Assembly: GCA_036268425.1 (NCBI GenBank)
Contig: DATAUE010000016.1
Location: 1 to 64,000 of the forward strand
Source of the DNA: DATARH01 sp036268425
GTDB lineage: Bacteria; Pseudomonadota; Alphaproteobacteria; ATCC43930; CGMCC-115725
Direction of reading: 5' to 3'
Length of the DNA stretch: 64,000 nucleotides
Positions 1 to 8,129 of this stretch are shown piece after piece. Position 1 is the first letter of the stretch. Every line of letters starts with the position of its first letter. A program made the translations under genes and the position numbers. Under the pieces are notes generated by a model, which saw nothing but the letters and a program-made list of their open reading frames with translations, had not been told where the DNA came from and did no database searches.

Positions 1-405
1 TCGCGCACAGTACGAGACGCGCTGATCTGGCTTGGCGAAAGCGATCCTTGCGAGACAATGGCACGCGCTCGTCTGCAAGACCCGAAAACACAAGCGCTCG
101 CGGAGGTGCTGGCGCAGTGGCATGCAGTGATCGGCGAGAACAGCGTGAGTGTGAAACGCGTCATTGAATACGCTACGCAAACCAGCGGCGGCAGCGCTTA
201 CGACATGGGCTTGCCAGTGATGGTTAACGCAGACTTTCGTGAGGCTTTGCTTGTTGTCGCCGGCGACCGCGGCGCGATTAGTAGCTTACGACTTGGTAAG
301 TGGCTGGCCAGAACCAAGAACCGCATCGTTGCTGGTCTGCGGATTGAGCAAGACATGACCGGCGATCATGGCGGCGTAGCGCGGTGGAAGGTCGTGCAGT
401 CGTGA
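1..405 (+). CDS. Phage-type DNA primase/helicase, C-terminal fragment
   Basis: The reading frame is open from base 1, so the gene starts left of the window and only 134 codons are seen. The visible part has the end signature of AAA/primase-helicase proteins of phages and integrative elements: a stretch reading VRDALIWLGESDPCETM, then a winged-helix-like tail with LGKWLARTKNRIV and a closing GGVARWKVV. Such proteins prime or unwind DNA during replication of the element. The large palindrome at 423-554 lies directly behind it. Family assignment rests only on this tail; the catalytic Walker and primase motifs are out of view. Confidence 0.6.
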   Translation, partial: SRTVRDALIWLGESDPCETMARARLQDPKTQALAEVLAQWHAVIGENSVSVKRVIEYATQTSGGSAYDMGLPVMVNADFREALLVVAGDRGAISSLRLGKWLARTKNRIVAGLRIEQDMTGDHGGVARWKVVQS

Positions 406-422
406 CTGTGCGAGCACCCGCA

Positions 423-554
423 ATGGTGGCGATGGTGGAGATGGTGGGATTGTTTCATACGCACGTGGGAAACTGTCAGGTGACAGTTATTAAAAAGGGG
501 CTGAAAGAACTCCACCATCTCCACCATCTCCACCACCACCACCATCGCCACCAT
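423..554. repeat. 132-bp imperfect nested palindrome
   Basis: Left arm 423-447 is made of ATGGTGGCG/ATGGTGGAG units and right arm 512-554 is its reverse complement with extra CCA triplets. The inner edges (447 and 512) and a smaller palindrome at 471-488 (AACTGTCA-GG-TGACAGTT, 8-base perfect arms) share one dyad axis at about 479.5. The spacer halves also partly match (TTGTTTCA at 450-457 against TGAAAGAA at 502-509). The region 405-858 has no convincing gene; reading frames across the arms give only low-complexity His/Trp runs. It could be a replication or partition site, a double operator or a strong cruciform; the sequence does not decide. Confidence 0.8.
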
Positions 555-812
555 CCGCCGCGCGGCCGACTGCCGGCGCTCCTGACCGCGGCGGGTCCTT
601 TCTGCGAGCCAAACCGATACGGGTCGGCGAAGCGCGCGACCCCGCTAGTGTCTGGGCCGCGAAATCGCATTTATTTCGACAGAATGATACTTAAGCCATT
701 GATGTGGCGGGATAATGGTGGAAACCGAGGCTGGCAACGGCGTGGCATTTTGGTGACAACAGGGGTTGCCGGTGTTGCCGCTCGGCCGCGGGAGAGGGCC
801 GAATCGCAGAAA

Positions 813-833
813 AAGGTGGAAAGTTTCCACCTT
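813..833. promoter_or_regulatory. 21-bp perfect palindrome, GGTGGAAA motif
   Basis: AAGGTGGAAA and TTTCCACCTT flank a single central G. It sits 25 bases before the start at 859. The same half-site GGTGGAA(A) occurs alone at 717-724 and as an inverted pair at 1267-1273/1286-1292 just before the next gene. Recurrence before consecutive genes suggests an operator family for an element-encoded regulator, but no regulator gene is seen in the window. Confidence 0.5.
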
Positions 834-858
834 AAAATGCCCGAGCGAGGGTCGCCGG

Positions 859-1260
859 ATGCCTGATCCGCTGCTCGACCCGCTCGACATCGCGGTCTCG
901 CTGCTCGGGGCGCACCCGGACCCGGCGGTGCGGGAACTGGCGACGCGGCTGCGGGACGATGCCACCGACCGGGCGGAGCGGCGCTCGCGCCGCGATTTGT
1001 TATTGCGCCAGTTCGCAGCGGCAGAATTCGGTCAGGTCTCGATATCGCGGCAGGCGGCGATGATCGGCGAGGCGATGACCCGATATCGTGCCGGCGGTTG
1101 GCGGCAGGCACAGCGCTGTACCGAATGTCCGCATTCGGCTGGCAGTCGGGCCGCGATGCTCTGGGAAATACTGCGATGTAGTGACCGGCTGCTGAGCAGT
1201 CGCCAACTTCGAAAAATAGTTGGCCCTCGCGGTATGGAAAGGGCCAACTTTTCCGCGTAA
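859..1260 (+). CDS. Phage-associated protein of unknown function
   Basis: The chosen ATG at 859 has GAGGG a few bases upstream; an in-frame start at 766 would run through the 813-833 palindrome. The 133-residue product begins MPDPLLDPLDIAVSLL, has an Arg/Glu-rich helical middle and a CTECPH stretch (two cysteines and a histidine). I recognise no family. Its last 20 codons overlap an attenuator-like hairpin set (1202-1252), which is unusual for a coding end, so the true C-terminus may be shorter or the last codons double as regulatory RNA. The gene is moderately supported by its RBS and by position between phage genes. Confidence 0.5.
   Translation: MPDPLLDPLDIAVSLLGAHPDPAVRELATRLRDDATDRAERRSRRDLLLRQFAAAEFGQVSISRQAAMIGEAMTRYRAGGWRQAQRCTECPHSAGSRAAMLWEILRCSDRLLSSRQLRKIVGPRGMERANFSA
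1202..1252 (+). promoter_or_regulatory. Attenuator-like alternative hairpins
   Basis: Three segments compete. GCCAACT (1202-1208) can pair with AGTTGGC (1218-1224). The longer AGTTGGCCC (1218-1226) can instead pair with GGGCCAACT (1241-1249), giving a 9-bp stem followed by TTTT (1249-1252), which is terminator-like. The two folds exclude each other, the usual architecture of transcription attenuation. It lies 41 bases before the start at 1293 and inside the 3' end of the upstream gene, so translation of that gene could choose the fold. The U-run is short, so termination strength is uncertain. Confidence 0.5.
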
Positions 1261-1292
1261 TTGAAGTTCCACCAGTGATCGGCGAGGTGGAA

Positions 1293-1598
1293 ATGACAGT
1301 CACGACGGCGGCCGAAGCCAGTCAAGATATTCGGGCCGAATTGGCTCAAATTGCCGATGTGTGCCAACTGGCCGGTACGCCGGCCCGCGCCGTTGGCTAT
1401 ATCCTTGCCGGCACGCGACTCTCCACAGTGCGCCGAGAACTGATCGACGAGCGCGCCGCGGCCGACGCCAAGATTGGCGAAATCTATAGCCACCATCTGG
1501 GCGCGCACGGCGAAACCGACCCGAAGCGGGCCGCGGCGGCAAAGTCTTCGGCTCAATGGGCCAGAAGCTTCGCCCGGGCGGCGGCAAGGCACGGCTGA
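1293..1598 (+). CDS. Small protein like the S49 protease tail
   Basis: The 101-residue product contains IADVCQLAGTPARAVGYI, which matches in pattern the C-terminal tail of the next gene (VTEICQLAGRPDLLAYYL). That tail is common at the end of phage ClpP/S49-type head-maturation proteases (a C/G-rich CxLAG-P helix followed by a VRR-L helix). Here it is a stand-alone protein. The ATG at 1293 is preceded by GAGGTGGAA; a GTG at 1275 is possible but has no better RBS. The stop overlaps the next ATG by one base (TGATG), implying translational coupling with the protease. A scaffold, adaptor or decoy role is inference. Confidence 0.6.
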   Translation: MTVTTAAEASQDIRAELAQIADVCQLAGTPARAVGYILAGTRLSTVRRELIDERAAADAKIGEIYSHHLGAHGETDPKRAAAAKSSAQWARSFARAAARHG

Positions 1599-2668
1599 TG
1601 CGCGATCTTCCACACCTCGCAGGTCGGTTGTTCGACGCGCCGCTGCTGATGGATGCCAGGAAGCTCGATGGCGTCGTGCCGGCATTCATGCGGCGTCTCG
1701 CCGGCGATCCTGATCAAACCGACCCCGCCGACCAGCGTGATCCCGGCGAGCCGACGATTGCAGGCGGCATCGCCGTGATCCCGGTTATCGGGTCGCTGGT
1801 ACGGCGTAAAACGGCAATGGACGCCTTTTCGGGGTTGAGCAGTTACGGCGATATTGTGGGCGCGGTTTCAGCGGCAGCGGCAAATCCTGGCGTCAAGGCG
1901 GTGCTTCTGCAGATCGATAGTTTTGGCGGCGAGGCGGCTGGTTGCTTTGAAGCCTGCGATGCCCTGTTCGCGCTTCGCGGCACAAAGCCCATCTGGGCGA
2001 GTGCCGACGTTTACGCACTGAGCGGCGGTTACGCGCTGGCGAGCTGCGCCGATCGGCTTTATGTGGCGCCGTCGGGGCAGATCGGATCGATTGGCGTTGT
2101 GGCAGTGCACTGCGAATTTAGCCAGCAAAACGCCGCAGAGGGCATCGCCTACACGGTGTTGCGCGCTGGCGATATGAAGGCCGCTGGCAACCCGTTGGAA
2201 CCACTGGACCCGCGTTTCGCTGCCAAGATGCAGCAGAGCCTCGACCGTAACCGGGCAAAATTTGCCGACATGGTGGTGCGCAACCGTCGCGGCGTCACGC
2301 TGCGCCAGGTGCTCGCCACCGAGGGGACGTGGCTGGAGCCCGAGGAGGCGTTGCCGCTGAAGCTGGTCGATGGAGTGGCGACGTTCGCCGATGCGTTCGG
2401 CATGCTTGCCGATGCTGTCGCCGCGCCACAGGAACCGCCGGCACCGATCGGCCAAGAGCCGCCCGACCCGTCATCCCCGTCGCTGAAATTGGTCGCCGAC
2501 AATGCGCAGGCGATCGATGCAGGCCGAGCGGCGGGCCGCTCCGAAGTCATCGCAGTGACCGAGATATGCCAACTCGCCGGTCGGCCCGACTTACTGGCGT
2601 ACTACCTGAGCACCGGCATGACCCACGCGGCCGTTGTGCGCGATCTTGCCTGCCGCCGCCACGGTTGA
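1598..2668 (+). CDS. S49-family head-maturation-type serine protease
   Basis: The 356-residue protein is of the SppA/phage minor-capsid-C type. Residues about 58-110 form the beta strands leading to IDSFGG (oxyanion-hole region), and ADVYALSGGYALASCAD carries the candidate nucleophile Ser142 in the S-G-G-Y context. A predicted Ser-Lys dyad partner lies further on and is not assigned here. A proline-rich linker (about 295-315) separates the protease from a C-terminal CxLAG helix domain that is duplicated in the upstream gene. In phages this class cleaves scaffold or capsid proteins, yet no capsid gene is seen beside it. The ATG at 1598 overlaps the upstream stop. Confidence 0.8.
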   Translation: MRDLPHLAGRLFDAPLLMDARKLDGVVPAFMRRLAGDPDQTDPADQRDPGEPTIAGGIAVIPVIGSLVRRKTAMDAFSGLSSYGDIVGAVSAAAANPGVKAVLLQIDSFGGEAAGCFEACDALFALRGTKPIWASADVYALSGGYALASCADRLYVAPSGQIGSIGVVAVHCEFSQQNAAEGIAYTVLRAGDMKAAGNPLEPLDPRFAAKMQQSLDRNRAKFADMVVRNRRGVTLRQVLATEGTWLEPEEALPLKLVDGVATFADAFGMLADAVAAPQEPPAPIGQEPPDPSSPSLKLVADNAQAIDAGRAAGRSEVIAVTEICQLAGRPDLLAYYLSTGMTHAAVVRDLACRRHG

Positions 2669-2684
2669 ACAGAGGGGATCACCG

Positions 2685-3695
2685 ATGAACAGCAGCACAA
2701 TAATTCCCGCGCCGCCGTCACTGCACGAGCGCGACCCGATAGGCCGGTTGCCGGCGGCTGCAGCAGCGACACTTCGCGCCATCCGTGAAGCTGACCACGA
2801 CCTCGGCGCCGTCGCCTTGTCACTTGCAGAGCAGTATGAGCAACTGCGCCGCGACCGGGTCGACGCCAACGTCTCGATCGAGGTGCAGCGCCGTGGATTG
2901 GTGGGCCGCGACGTCGACGTCGAAAAGCATGCGCGGCTGGTTGCGAGCATGGAGCACGAACGCGACGCGATCAGCGCCGGCATGGCCCGCGTAAACGAAC
3001 GTCTGGCCGCACTCAACGCGCGCCGGTCCCAGGCGCTGCTGCGACGCATTGAGCAATGGCTTAAATCACTGCCGGCGACCGCGATCTTGGCCCTACATGC
3101 CGACGATGTCGCGCCGAAACATAAGGGCTCTATCGCCGATGCGGTTGATCATGCCCGCGCCGAGATCGCGAAACTGGTCGACGATCTTGCTTTGACGGGC
3201 ACCGCGCCGTTGCCCGCCGCCGAGGCGAAAGCCATCGCGCGTCGGCAGGTTTTCGAGATGGCCGCGCGCGGTGCGCCGGCGGTCGGCGCCCTGGTCGCAT
3301 CAGGCGCGCCTGCAATATGGCCGAGGGCGGCGCAGACGGCGCCGATCACAGGCGTTGCTGCCACCGGCGGCGCAGTCACAGGCTTCGCCTCGCCAGCCTG
3401 GCAAGACACGCCGGCGGTGCTGGCTTGGCTGTTCAGGGAATCGATGATCGAGGCGCTCGAAGACGAGATCGACGCCATCGCCGATGACAGCCGGGCGCTT
3501 CCGGCCGCCGATCGCGCCAGCCGGCGCCGCAAGATCGAGGCTGACCTGTTGGCTGCCGAGCGCCGCGAGGAAAGCTTTATCAGGCTCGCCGAGGCCTCCG
3601 GTCTCAATCTGTCGCGCCGGGCCGGGGCTGATCCGCGCGCCGTGCTGGGTCTCGACAGCGATCTGCCGGCCACCACGGGTCCTTTCGGGCGGTGA
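2685..3695 (+). CDS. Coiled-coil-rich phage protein, unknown function
   Basis: The ATG at 2685 follows AGAGGGG at good distance. The 336-residue product is Ala/Arg/Glu rich, with long helical stretches at about residues 20-130 and 230-320 that look able to form coiled coils, and an Ala/Pro/Gly-rich middle near 185-225. It occupies the position where head-completion or capsid genes would stand between protease and tape measure, but no capsid signature is visible. I do not recognise the family. It is plausibly a structural or scaffolding protein. Confidence 0.55.
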   Translation: MNSSTIIPAPPSLHERDPIGRLPAAAAATLRAIREADHDLGAVALSLAEQYEQLRRDRVDANVSIEVQRRGLVGRDVDVEKHARLVASMEHERDAISAGMARVNERLAALNARRSQALLRRIEQWLKSLPATAILALHADDVAPKHKGSIADAVDHARAEIAKLVDDLALTGTAPLPAAEAKAIARRQVFEMAARGAPAVGALVASGAPAIWPRAAQTAPITGVAATGGAVTGFASPAWQDTPAVLAWLFRESMIEALEDEIDAIADDSRALPAADRASRRRKIEADLLAAERREESFIRLAEASGLNLSRRAGADPRAVLGLDSDLPATTGPFGR

Positions 3696-3809
3696 ACACA
3701 ACATGGGTCGGCTGCGCGCGCGACCTGCCCAGCCGTAATTGTCGAAAAGGGTTCGCACCGTTCGCACTCCGCACGGAATAGGGTCGAATCGGAATTGCCG
3801 AGGTAATCC

Positions 3810-6488
3810 ATGGCCAACAGCACAAACGGCACGATTTCGCAGCGCATCTCGCTCGTCGGCGGCGATGACGTTGTCAAGCAGCTGCAACAGCTCGGCGACG
3901 CTGGCGAGAAGGCCGTCAAACAAGTCCAGGCCGCCACCGCTACGCCCGCCGGTCCGCTTACCGATGTTTCCGCCGTGCTCACGAAGCTGTCGCCGCAGCT
4001 GATCGGCTTCGGGGATCAAGGCACCAAGGCTCTCCGGCAATTGCAGGACGCGTCAAACGCATCCAGCGGCGGCTTCACGGCGCTCCTGTTCGGCATCAGC
4101 CGGTTGGTTCCGTCCTTCCGGGGCGCCACTGAAATCCTCAAGCCAATGGCTGAGGGATTCACGGAACTGAAAGGCAAGGTCAGCGAATTTGGAACCGCGC
4201 TCAGTGAGGTAGCGACAAAAATCATCCCGAACTTTGAGCGGGTGGCCGCGCTCGCCGCTGGCGCCAGCGTAGGGCTTCTGGTCGAGCAGATTTCCAAAGC
4301 CAATGAAGAGCTGGTCGCCGAGGCCAATTCGGCAAAGCTGCTCAACTTGACAGCCGAACAATTTGACGCCCTTAAGCAGGCCGCTGCATCCAGCGGCATC
4401 AGCATCGATCAGGCGAAGGAGGCTTATGCGCGGTTTCAGGGCGCCATTGGCGCGGCCGCTGAGTCGCAAAAGGGTTTCAACGCATCACTGACCAGCGCTG
4501 TGCAGGTGCTTCGGGGAAACGCCGATGCTACCGCAGCCGCTGCCGGCAACTCCGATATCCTTCGCGGAGGCGCGAAAGCGCTCGCCGACCAGATGTCGGG
4601 AACGGTTAACGTTCTGCGCGGGTCAAACGCAGCGGCTGCTGATAATAGCAACACCTTCAAGCGGCTTGGCGTCGACATTTTCGATGTTGGAGGCAAGCTG
4701 CGGGCGCCGACCGATATCCTCGGCGACATGCTCGACAAGCTTTCAAAGCTTCGCGATCCGGCCATTCAAGCGCGAGAACAGGCGCAGCTCTTCAGTCGAG
4801 ATTGGACCGCGACCGTACCAGCATTGAAGAATTTCGCCGATGCGCTCGGGGTCGCAAAAACGGCCGCAGACAACCTCAACAAGGTCCCGCTGCCGAAGGT
4901 TACGATTACTCAGCCGGCCGGCGGTGGCCTCGCGATTGAAAATCCAAACATTAAAATGGTCACCGAGAATCCGAATATCTCGATGCCCACGCTGAAGCCT
5001 AATCAGGCAGTAGCACCTTCTCTCGGGCCACCTGTTCGGGTCGTGCCGCCCGCGGCCACAAAGGAAGACGGTATCCCTTTTACGCAGCTGGCAAGGCAAT
5101 TCGCTTCCGCGAAGGCTGAGCTCGACAGAGGGCTCGAGGATCTGCGCAACCATATCGGCGCCGTGCTCGGGGTCGCATTGGTCCCGGCCTTCACGGCTCT
5201 CACCCAGGCGATTAATGCGAACGGGCAGTCAATCATCGAATGGGCGCAAGGCATTGGTGAAAAAGCAAAGCCGATAATCACCGATTTCGTCACGCTGATT
5301 CAGAACTTGGGGAGGGCTGACGATCAACAGCAGCCGCTAAAAACTGATTTCGTGAAAGGTCTCATCACGGCGTTCGAGGGCGCGAAAGATGTGGTGCTCG
5401 CGCTCAGAACTGCCTTTACAGGCCTGTCTGCGGCGATCGATGTCGTGCTCGGGCCGATCAACGATATTTTCGGAACGAAACTCACCAGCGGCGTCGTCCT
5501 GATCACCGGGTTGATCCTGCAATTCACAGGCGCGTTCGGCTTGCTGGGATCGGCCCTCGGCGTGATCGATGCTCTGATTTCGTCTTTTGTCACGGGGCCG
5601 CTCGTATTGATTGCGGAAGGTTTGGGGTCGATCGTCGCCCTCATCGGCTGGCCGGCTCTGTTGATCGCTGGGATTACCGCTCTTGTCGCTTATATCCTCA
5701 CAACTACAAACGCTTGGAGCGCGTTAAAGGGATGGATAAACGACGCATGGAACGTTGTTAAAGATTTCGGATCGTATCTTGCAACCGGCTTCAAAAGTAT
5801 TCTTGATGCGGCCGGCGGTTGGTTTCAACATGTGTGGGCATTGTTTGACTATTGGGCTGAATACTACTTCGGGATAGTAATTCAAAAACTCCAAGCGCTA
5901 TGGGATAAGATCAAAGCTGCGGGTAGCGCAATCGCTTCGGTTTTTGGCGCCGGCGGCGGCACGGGCGACATAGCGCAACCCCCGATCAGCGGGGCCGGCG
6001 GGGCAATCAATAGCGGCGCCGCGACACAGAGCCTTGCCACAGGCGGCTTGATCCGGGGTCCGGGCGGCCCGCGTGATGACAGAGTTCCGATCTGGAGCAG
6101 TAATGGTGAATTTGTGCTCAGAACGGCGGCCGTGCGCCAGGTTGGGCTTGATTTCCTGTATCATCTGAACCGCACCGGAAACGTGTTTACCAGCCTTCGC
6201 CAGGGCATGCGCGGCTACAGCGTCGGCGGGCTTGTCGCCGGCTTTGCCGACAGGCTGACGGACGGCTTTATGCCGCGGCCGCTCCTGAACTTCGCCGGCG
6301 GCGGCCTGTTGCTGGGCGATGGCGGCGGCAGCGCAGGCCGCGTCGCGGTGACGCTTAATATCGGCGGCCAGACCTTCGCCGATATGCTCACGCCGAAAGA
6401 TGTGGCCACGAAGCTGGTGAAATATGCTCGGCAGAGCTCCATCACCTCGGGCGGGCGCAAGCCGTCTTGGTACGGCGGAGGCCGTTGA
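3810..6488 (+). CDS. Phage tail tape-measure protein
   Basis: The 892-residue protein has the composition and layout of tape measures: a helical N-terminal part starting with a VKQLQQLGDAGEKAVKQ-like repeat, an Ala/Asn-rich middle, a strongly hydrophobic block at about residues 555-640 (several potential membrane segments, such as LIGWPALLIAGITALVAYIL), and a Gly-rich C-terminus. Near residue 750 GGLIRGPGGPRDDRVPIWSSNGEFVLR matches the C-terminal motif common to many tape measures. These proteins set tail length and help DNA cross the membrane. Start 3810 follows GAGGTAATCC. Base composition is less GC-rich than the chromosomal genes to the right. Confidence 0.85.
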   Translation: MANSTNGTISQRISLVGGDDVVKQLQQLGDAGEKAVKQVQAATATPAGPLTDVSAVLTKLSPQLIGFGDQGTKALRQLQDASNASSGGFTALLFGISRLVPSFRGATEILKPMAEGFTELKGKVSEFGTALSEVATKIIPNFERVAALAAGASVGLLVEQISKANEELVAEANSAKLLNLTAEQFDALKQAAASSGISIDQAKEAYARFQGAIGAAAESQKGFNASLTSAVQVLRGNADATAAAAGNSDILRGGAKALADQMSGTVNVLRGSNAAAADNSNTFKRLGVDIFDVGGKLRAPTDILGDMLDKLSKLRDPAIQAREQAQLFSRDWTATVPALKNFADALGVAKTAADNLNKVPLPKVTITQPAGGGLAIENPNIKMVTENPNISMPTLKPNQAVAPSLGPPVRVVPPAATKEDGIPFTQLARQFASAKAELDRGLEDLRNHIGAVLGVALVPAFTALTQAINANGQSIIEWAQGIGEKAKPIITDFVTLIQNLGRADDQQQPLKTDFVKGLITAFEGAKDVVLALRTAFTGLSAAIDVVLGPINDIFGTKLTSGVVLITGLILQFTGAFGLLGSALGVIDALISSFVTGPLVLIAEGLGSIVALIGWPALLIAGITALVAYILTTTNAWSALKGWINDAWNVVKDFGSYLATGFKSILDAAGGWFQHVWALFDYWAEYYFGIVIQKLQALWDKIKAAGSAIASVFGAGGGTGDIAQPPISGAGGAINSGAATQSLATGGLIRGPGGPRDDRVPIWSSNGEFVLRTAAVRQVGLDFLYHLNRTGNVFTSLRQGMRGYSVGGLVAGFADRLTDGFMPRPLLNFAGGGLLLGDGGGSAGRVAVTLNIGGQTFADMLTPKDVATKLVKYARQSSITSGGRKPSWYGGGR

Positions 6489-6820
6489 TGGCGACCGACC
6501 CTCGCTTCAACCAGCTTGCCGAGCCGCTATTCCACCAAATCGGCAAGAGCGTCGCATTGGAAATGCTGCTGCGTGGCCTGTATTCGAAATGGGCGCTCGA
6601 TAACAAGGATGGCGACGATCCGGAGGATTTTGTTTTCAAGACGATCGAGGGGCTGATCGGCTCATTTGGCCGCATCCCGTTGAACGAGACAAAGGGCGAG
6701 GCCGCGACGCTCGAAAAGATGATCCGCGAGATTGCCGAGGAGGAAATCCGCATCTTCGGCGGCCAGGTGATCGAGCGGCTTCGGTCGCTGCGACCCGCAG
6801 GCGCGGCACCGCCGGCATGA
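6488..6820 (+). CDS. Unknown small phage-region protein
   Basis: The 110-residue product starts at an ATG sharing one base with the tape-measure stop (TTGATGG), so it is probably translated by coupling. It is helical and charged, with a repeated Glu-rich stretch (LEKMIREIAEEEIRIFGG) and no cysteine or membrane segment. No family recognised. A tail-assembly role is suggested only by position. Confidence 0.6.
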   Translation: MATDPRFNQLAEPLFHQIGKSVALEMLLRGLYSKWALDNKDGDDPEDFVFKTIEGLIGSFGRIPLNETKGEAATLEKMIREIAEEEIRIFGGQVIERLRSLRPAGAAPPA

Positions 6821-7125
6821 ACGAGACGGTGCCGGTTGCCGTCACGGTGCGGCAAGTTATTGCCCTGCCGAAGCCAGGCCGGCTGCGCGGCCTCGCTGGC
6901 GTCGAGCTCGACATTGACGGCATCATCATCGGCCTGCACGGCCTGCGCATCGTGCGGGCTGGCACCGGGCTGGGCGTCGAGGCGCCGTGCTGGCAGCACC
7001 GCGGCCGCGCCGTCGCTGCGGTGTCTATGCCTGCGGCGTTGCAAGATGTTGTTGCCGACGAGGTGTTGGCGGTTTACCGGAGCGGTTTCGGTACTGGATC
7101 AGCGCGGAGCCCGGAAGGGAAGTGA
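6817..7125 (+). CDS. SpoVG-like protein
   Basis: The 102-residue product starts within an ATGA overlap with the upstream stop. Its core follows the SpoVG pattern: VTVRQV then GRLRGLAGVELD, IIIGLHGLRIV, a GLGVEAP strand and a closing helix ALQDVVADEVLAVYR. SpoVG proteins are small nucleic-acid-binding regulators first known from Firmicutes; similar proteins occur in phages and mobile elements. The match is by pattern of conserved hydrophobic and Gly/Pro positions, not by an alignment I could run. Confidence 0.5.
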   Translation: MNETVPVAVTVRQVIALPKPGRLRGLAGVELDIDGIIIGLHGLRIVRAGTGLGVEAPCWQHRGRAVAAVSMPAALQDVVADEVLAVYRSGFGTGSARSPEGK

Positions 7126-7320
7126 ATGGCATTCTTGATTTACAAGGTCGTCGATGGCGCTCCTATGTGGTTCAAGAGGGCATCGCCAATGGTGACTTGG
7201 GGACCGCGCCCGCAGGCAACGCTTTTCAAGACGAAGGGTGATGCGAGACGTGCGGTCAGCGGCCTGTCGGCTAAAGAGCAGCCCGTAACAATTGTCGAGG
7301 ATCGCTTGCCGTTAGATTAG
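7126..7320 (+). CDS. Small unknown protein, 64 aa
   Basis: It begins directly after the preceding stop with GGAAGGGAAG as RBS, so it ends a compact run of four genes. The product is basic (MAFLIYKVVDGAPMWFKRAS...) with no recognisable family. The tight spacing and RBS are the support for it being real. The 200 bases after it hold no clear gene. Confidence 0.5.
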   Translation: MAFLIYKVVDGAPMWFKRASPMVTWGPRPQATLFKTKGDARRAVSGLSAKEQPVTIVEDRLPLD

Positions 7321-7519
7321 GCGCTGCGGCATCGGCCGGCGGCGATTGCCGCTCAATTCCGTGCCGGCCGAACGGGATGCTTGGTGTCACCCCGCCCGGC
7401 CTAGCCCCAAGCACCGAGAGCCATCAAATGCTTGAAGCTGCTGCCGGATGTAGCACAATAGCCGGCCAACCGTAAGACGACGAGCAGCGGGCGGCGCTTC
7501 AGGATTAGGCGATGCGACT

Positions 7520-7918
7520 TTAGCTTTCTTTGGCGTCGGCGGAGCGTCGGCCTGGCGTGCCGCTAGCCAAGGCGATTTCGACAGCACGCAGCAGATCGGC
7601 GGTTCTAAACGGTTTGCGCAATAGCTGGTCAGCTTTTTCTTCGGCCGCTTTGATCTGTTCAATGCTGCCGGAAATCATCACTAATTTTATCCCGCGCTCT
7701 CGGATGTGTTCGATCAAGTCCGCGTTTGCCTCTCCGGGCATGCTGGCATCCAGAACGATCGCGTCTATGGGGTCCGGGACTTCGATAAACGCGCGCATCG
7801 AAACCCCGCCATCAGCCAGGCTCACGCGGTATCCTGAGGATTGCAGAATCTCAACAACAACGCCCTGTACGTCGCCGTCATTGTCAACGACGAGGATATG
7901 CTTAGAGTCGTCCATCAT
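7520..7918 (-). CDS. Single-domain response regulator (CheY-like receiver)
   Basis: The 132-residue protein is a stand-alone receiver domain: acidic pocket D12/D14 in VVDNDGD, phospho-acceptor D57 in VLDASMPG, Ser83 at the Thr/Ser switch position (MISGS) and Lys102 in LLRKPF. There is no output domain, so it would act by protein contact, as CheY or DivK do. No histidine kinase is nearby. Two consecutive ATG codons (7918, 7915) are possible; neither has a strong RBS. It is transcribed against the prophage genes, which suggests a cargo or resident gene. Confidence 0.85.
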   Translation of the reverse strand: MMDDSKHILVVDNDGDVQGVVVEILQSSGYRVSLADGGVSMRAFIEVPDPIDAIVLDASMPGEANADLIEHIRERGIKLVMISGSIEQIKAAEEKADQLLRKPFRTADLLRAVEIALASGTPGRRSADAKES

Positions 7919-8129
7919 GCCGCCGCCATTTCTTTAGAAAGGTTTCATACGACGCGAACAGGCGGCGCGCTACGAATTTTGCCGCAACCGTAACGCTTGC
8001 GTGCGGCATCCGACCGGCGCAGGATGGCAATAGCCCTTAAGCAGGCTTAACACAGATGATCCAACATACTCGCGTCCGGTGGCCGTTGTCGTATGTCCAA
8101 GGGGAAACCCCAAAGGGCAACGGGGGCGA

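Larger units (their letters stand above)
1..7320 (+). mobile_element. Degraded or minimal prophage remnant
   Basis: Genes on the plus strand here include the end of a phage-type primase/helicase, an S49 head-maturation protease, a tape-measure protein and several small unknown genes that overlap by 1-4 bases in phage fashion. No terminase, portal, major capsid, holin or integrase is seen, so this is either a decayed prophage or part of an unusual element that begins left of the window. The left limit is outside the window. The right limit is uncertain: a cut chromosomal gene at 9604-9750 suggests that foreign DNA may reach about 9.6 kb. Confidence 0.7.

Noticed and set aside
510..554. CACCATCTC repeats considered as a CRISPR array
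   Set aside because: Units are 3-9 bases with no spacers; this is a simple repeat forming one arm of a palindrome.
384..866. Open frames over the palindrome coding His-rich or Trp-rich runs on both strands
   Set aside because: They are direct translations of the triplet-repeat arms, have no RBS and conflict with the palindrome and the gene at 859.
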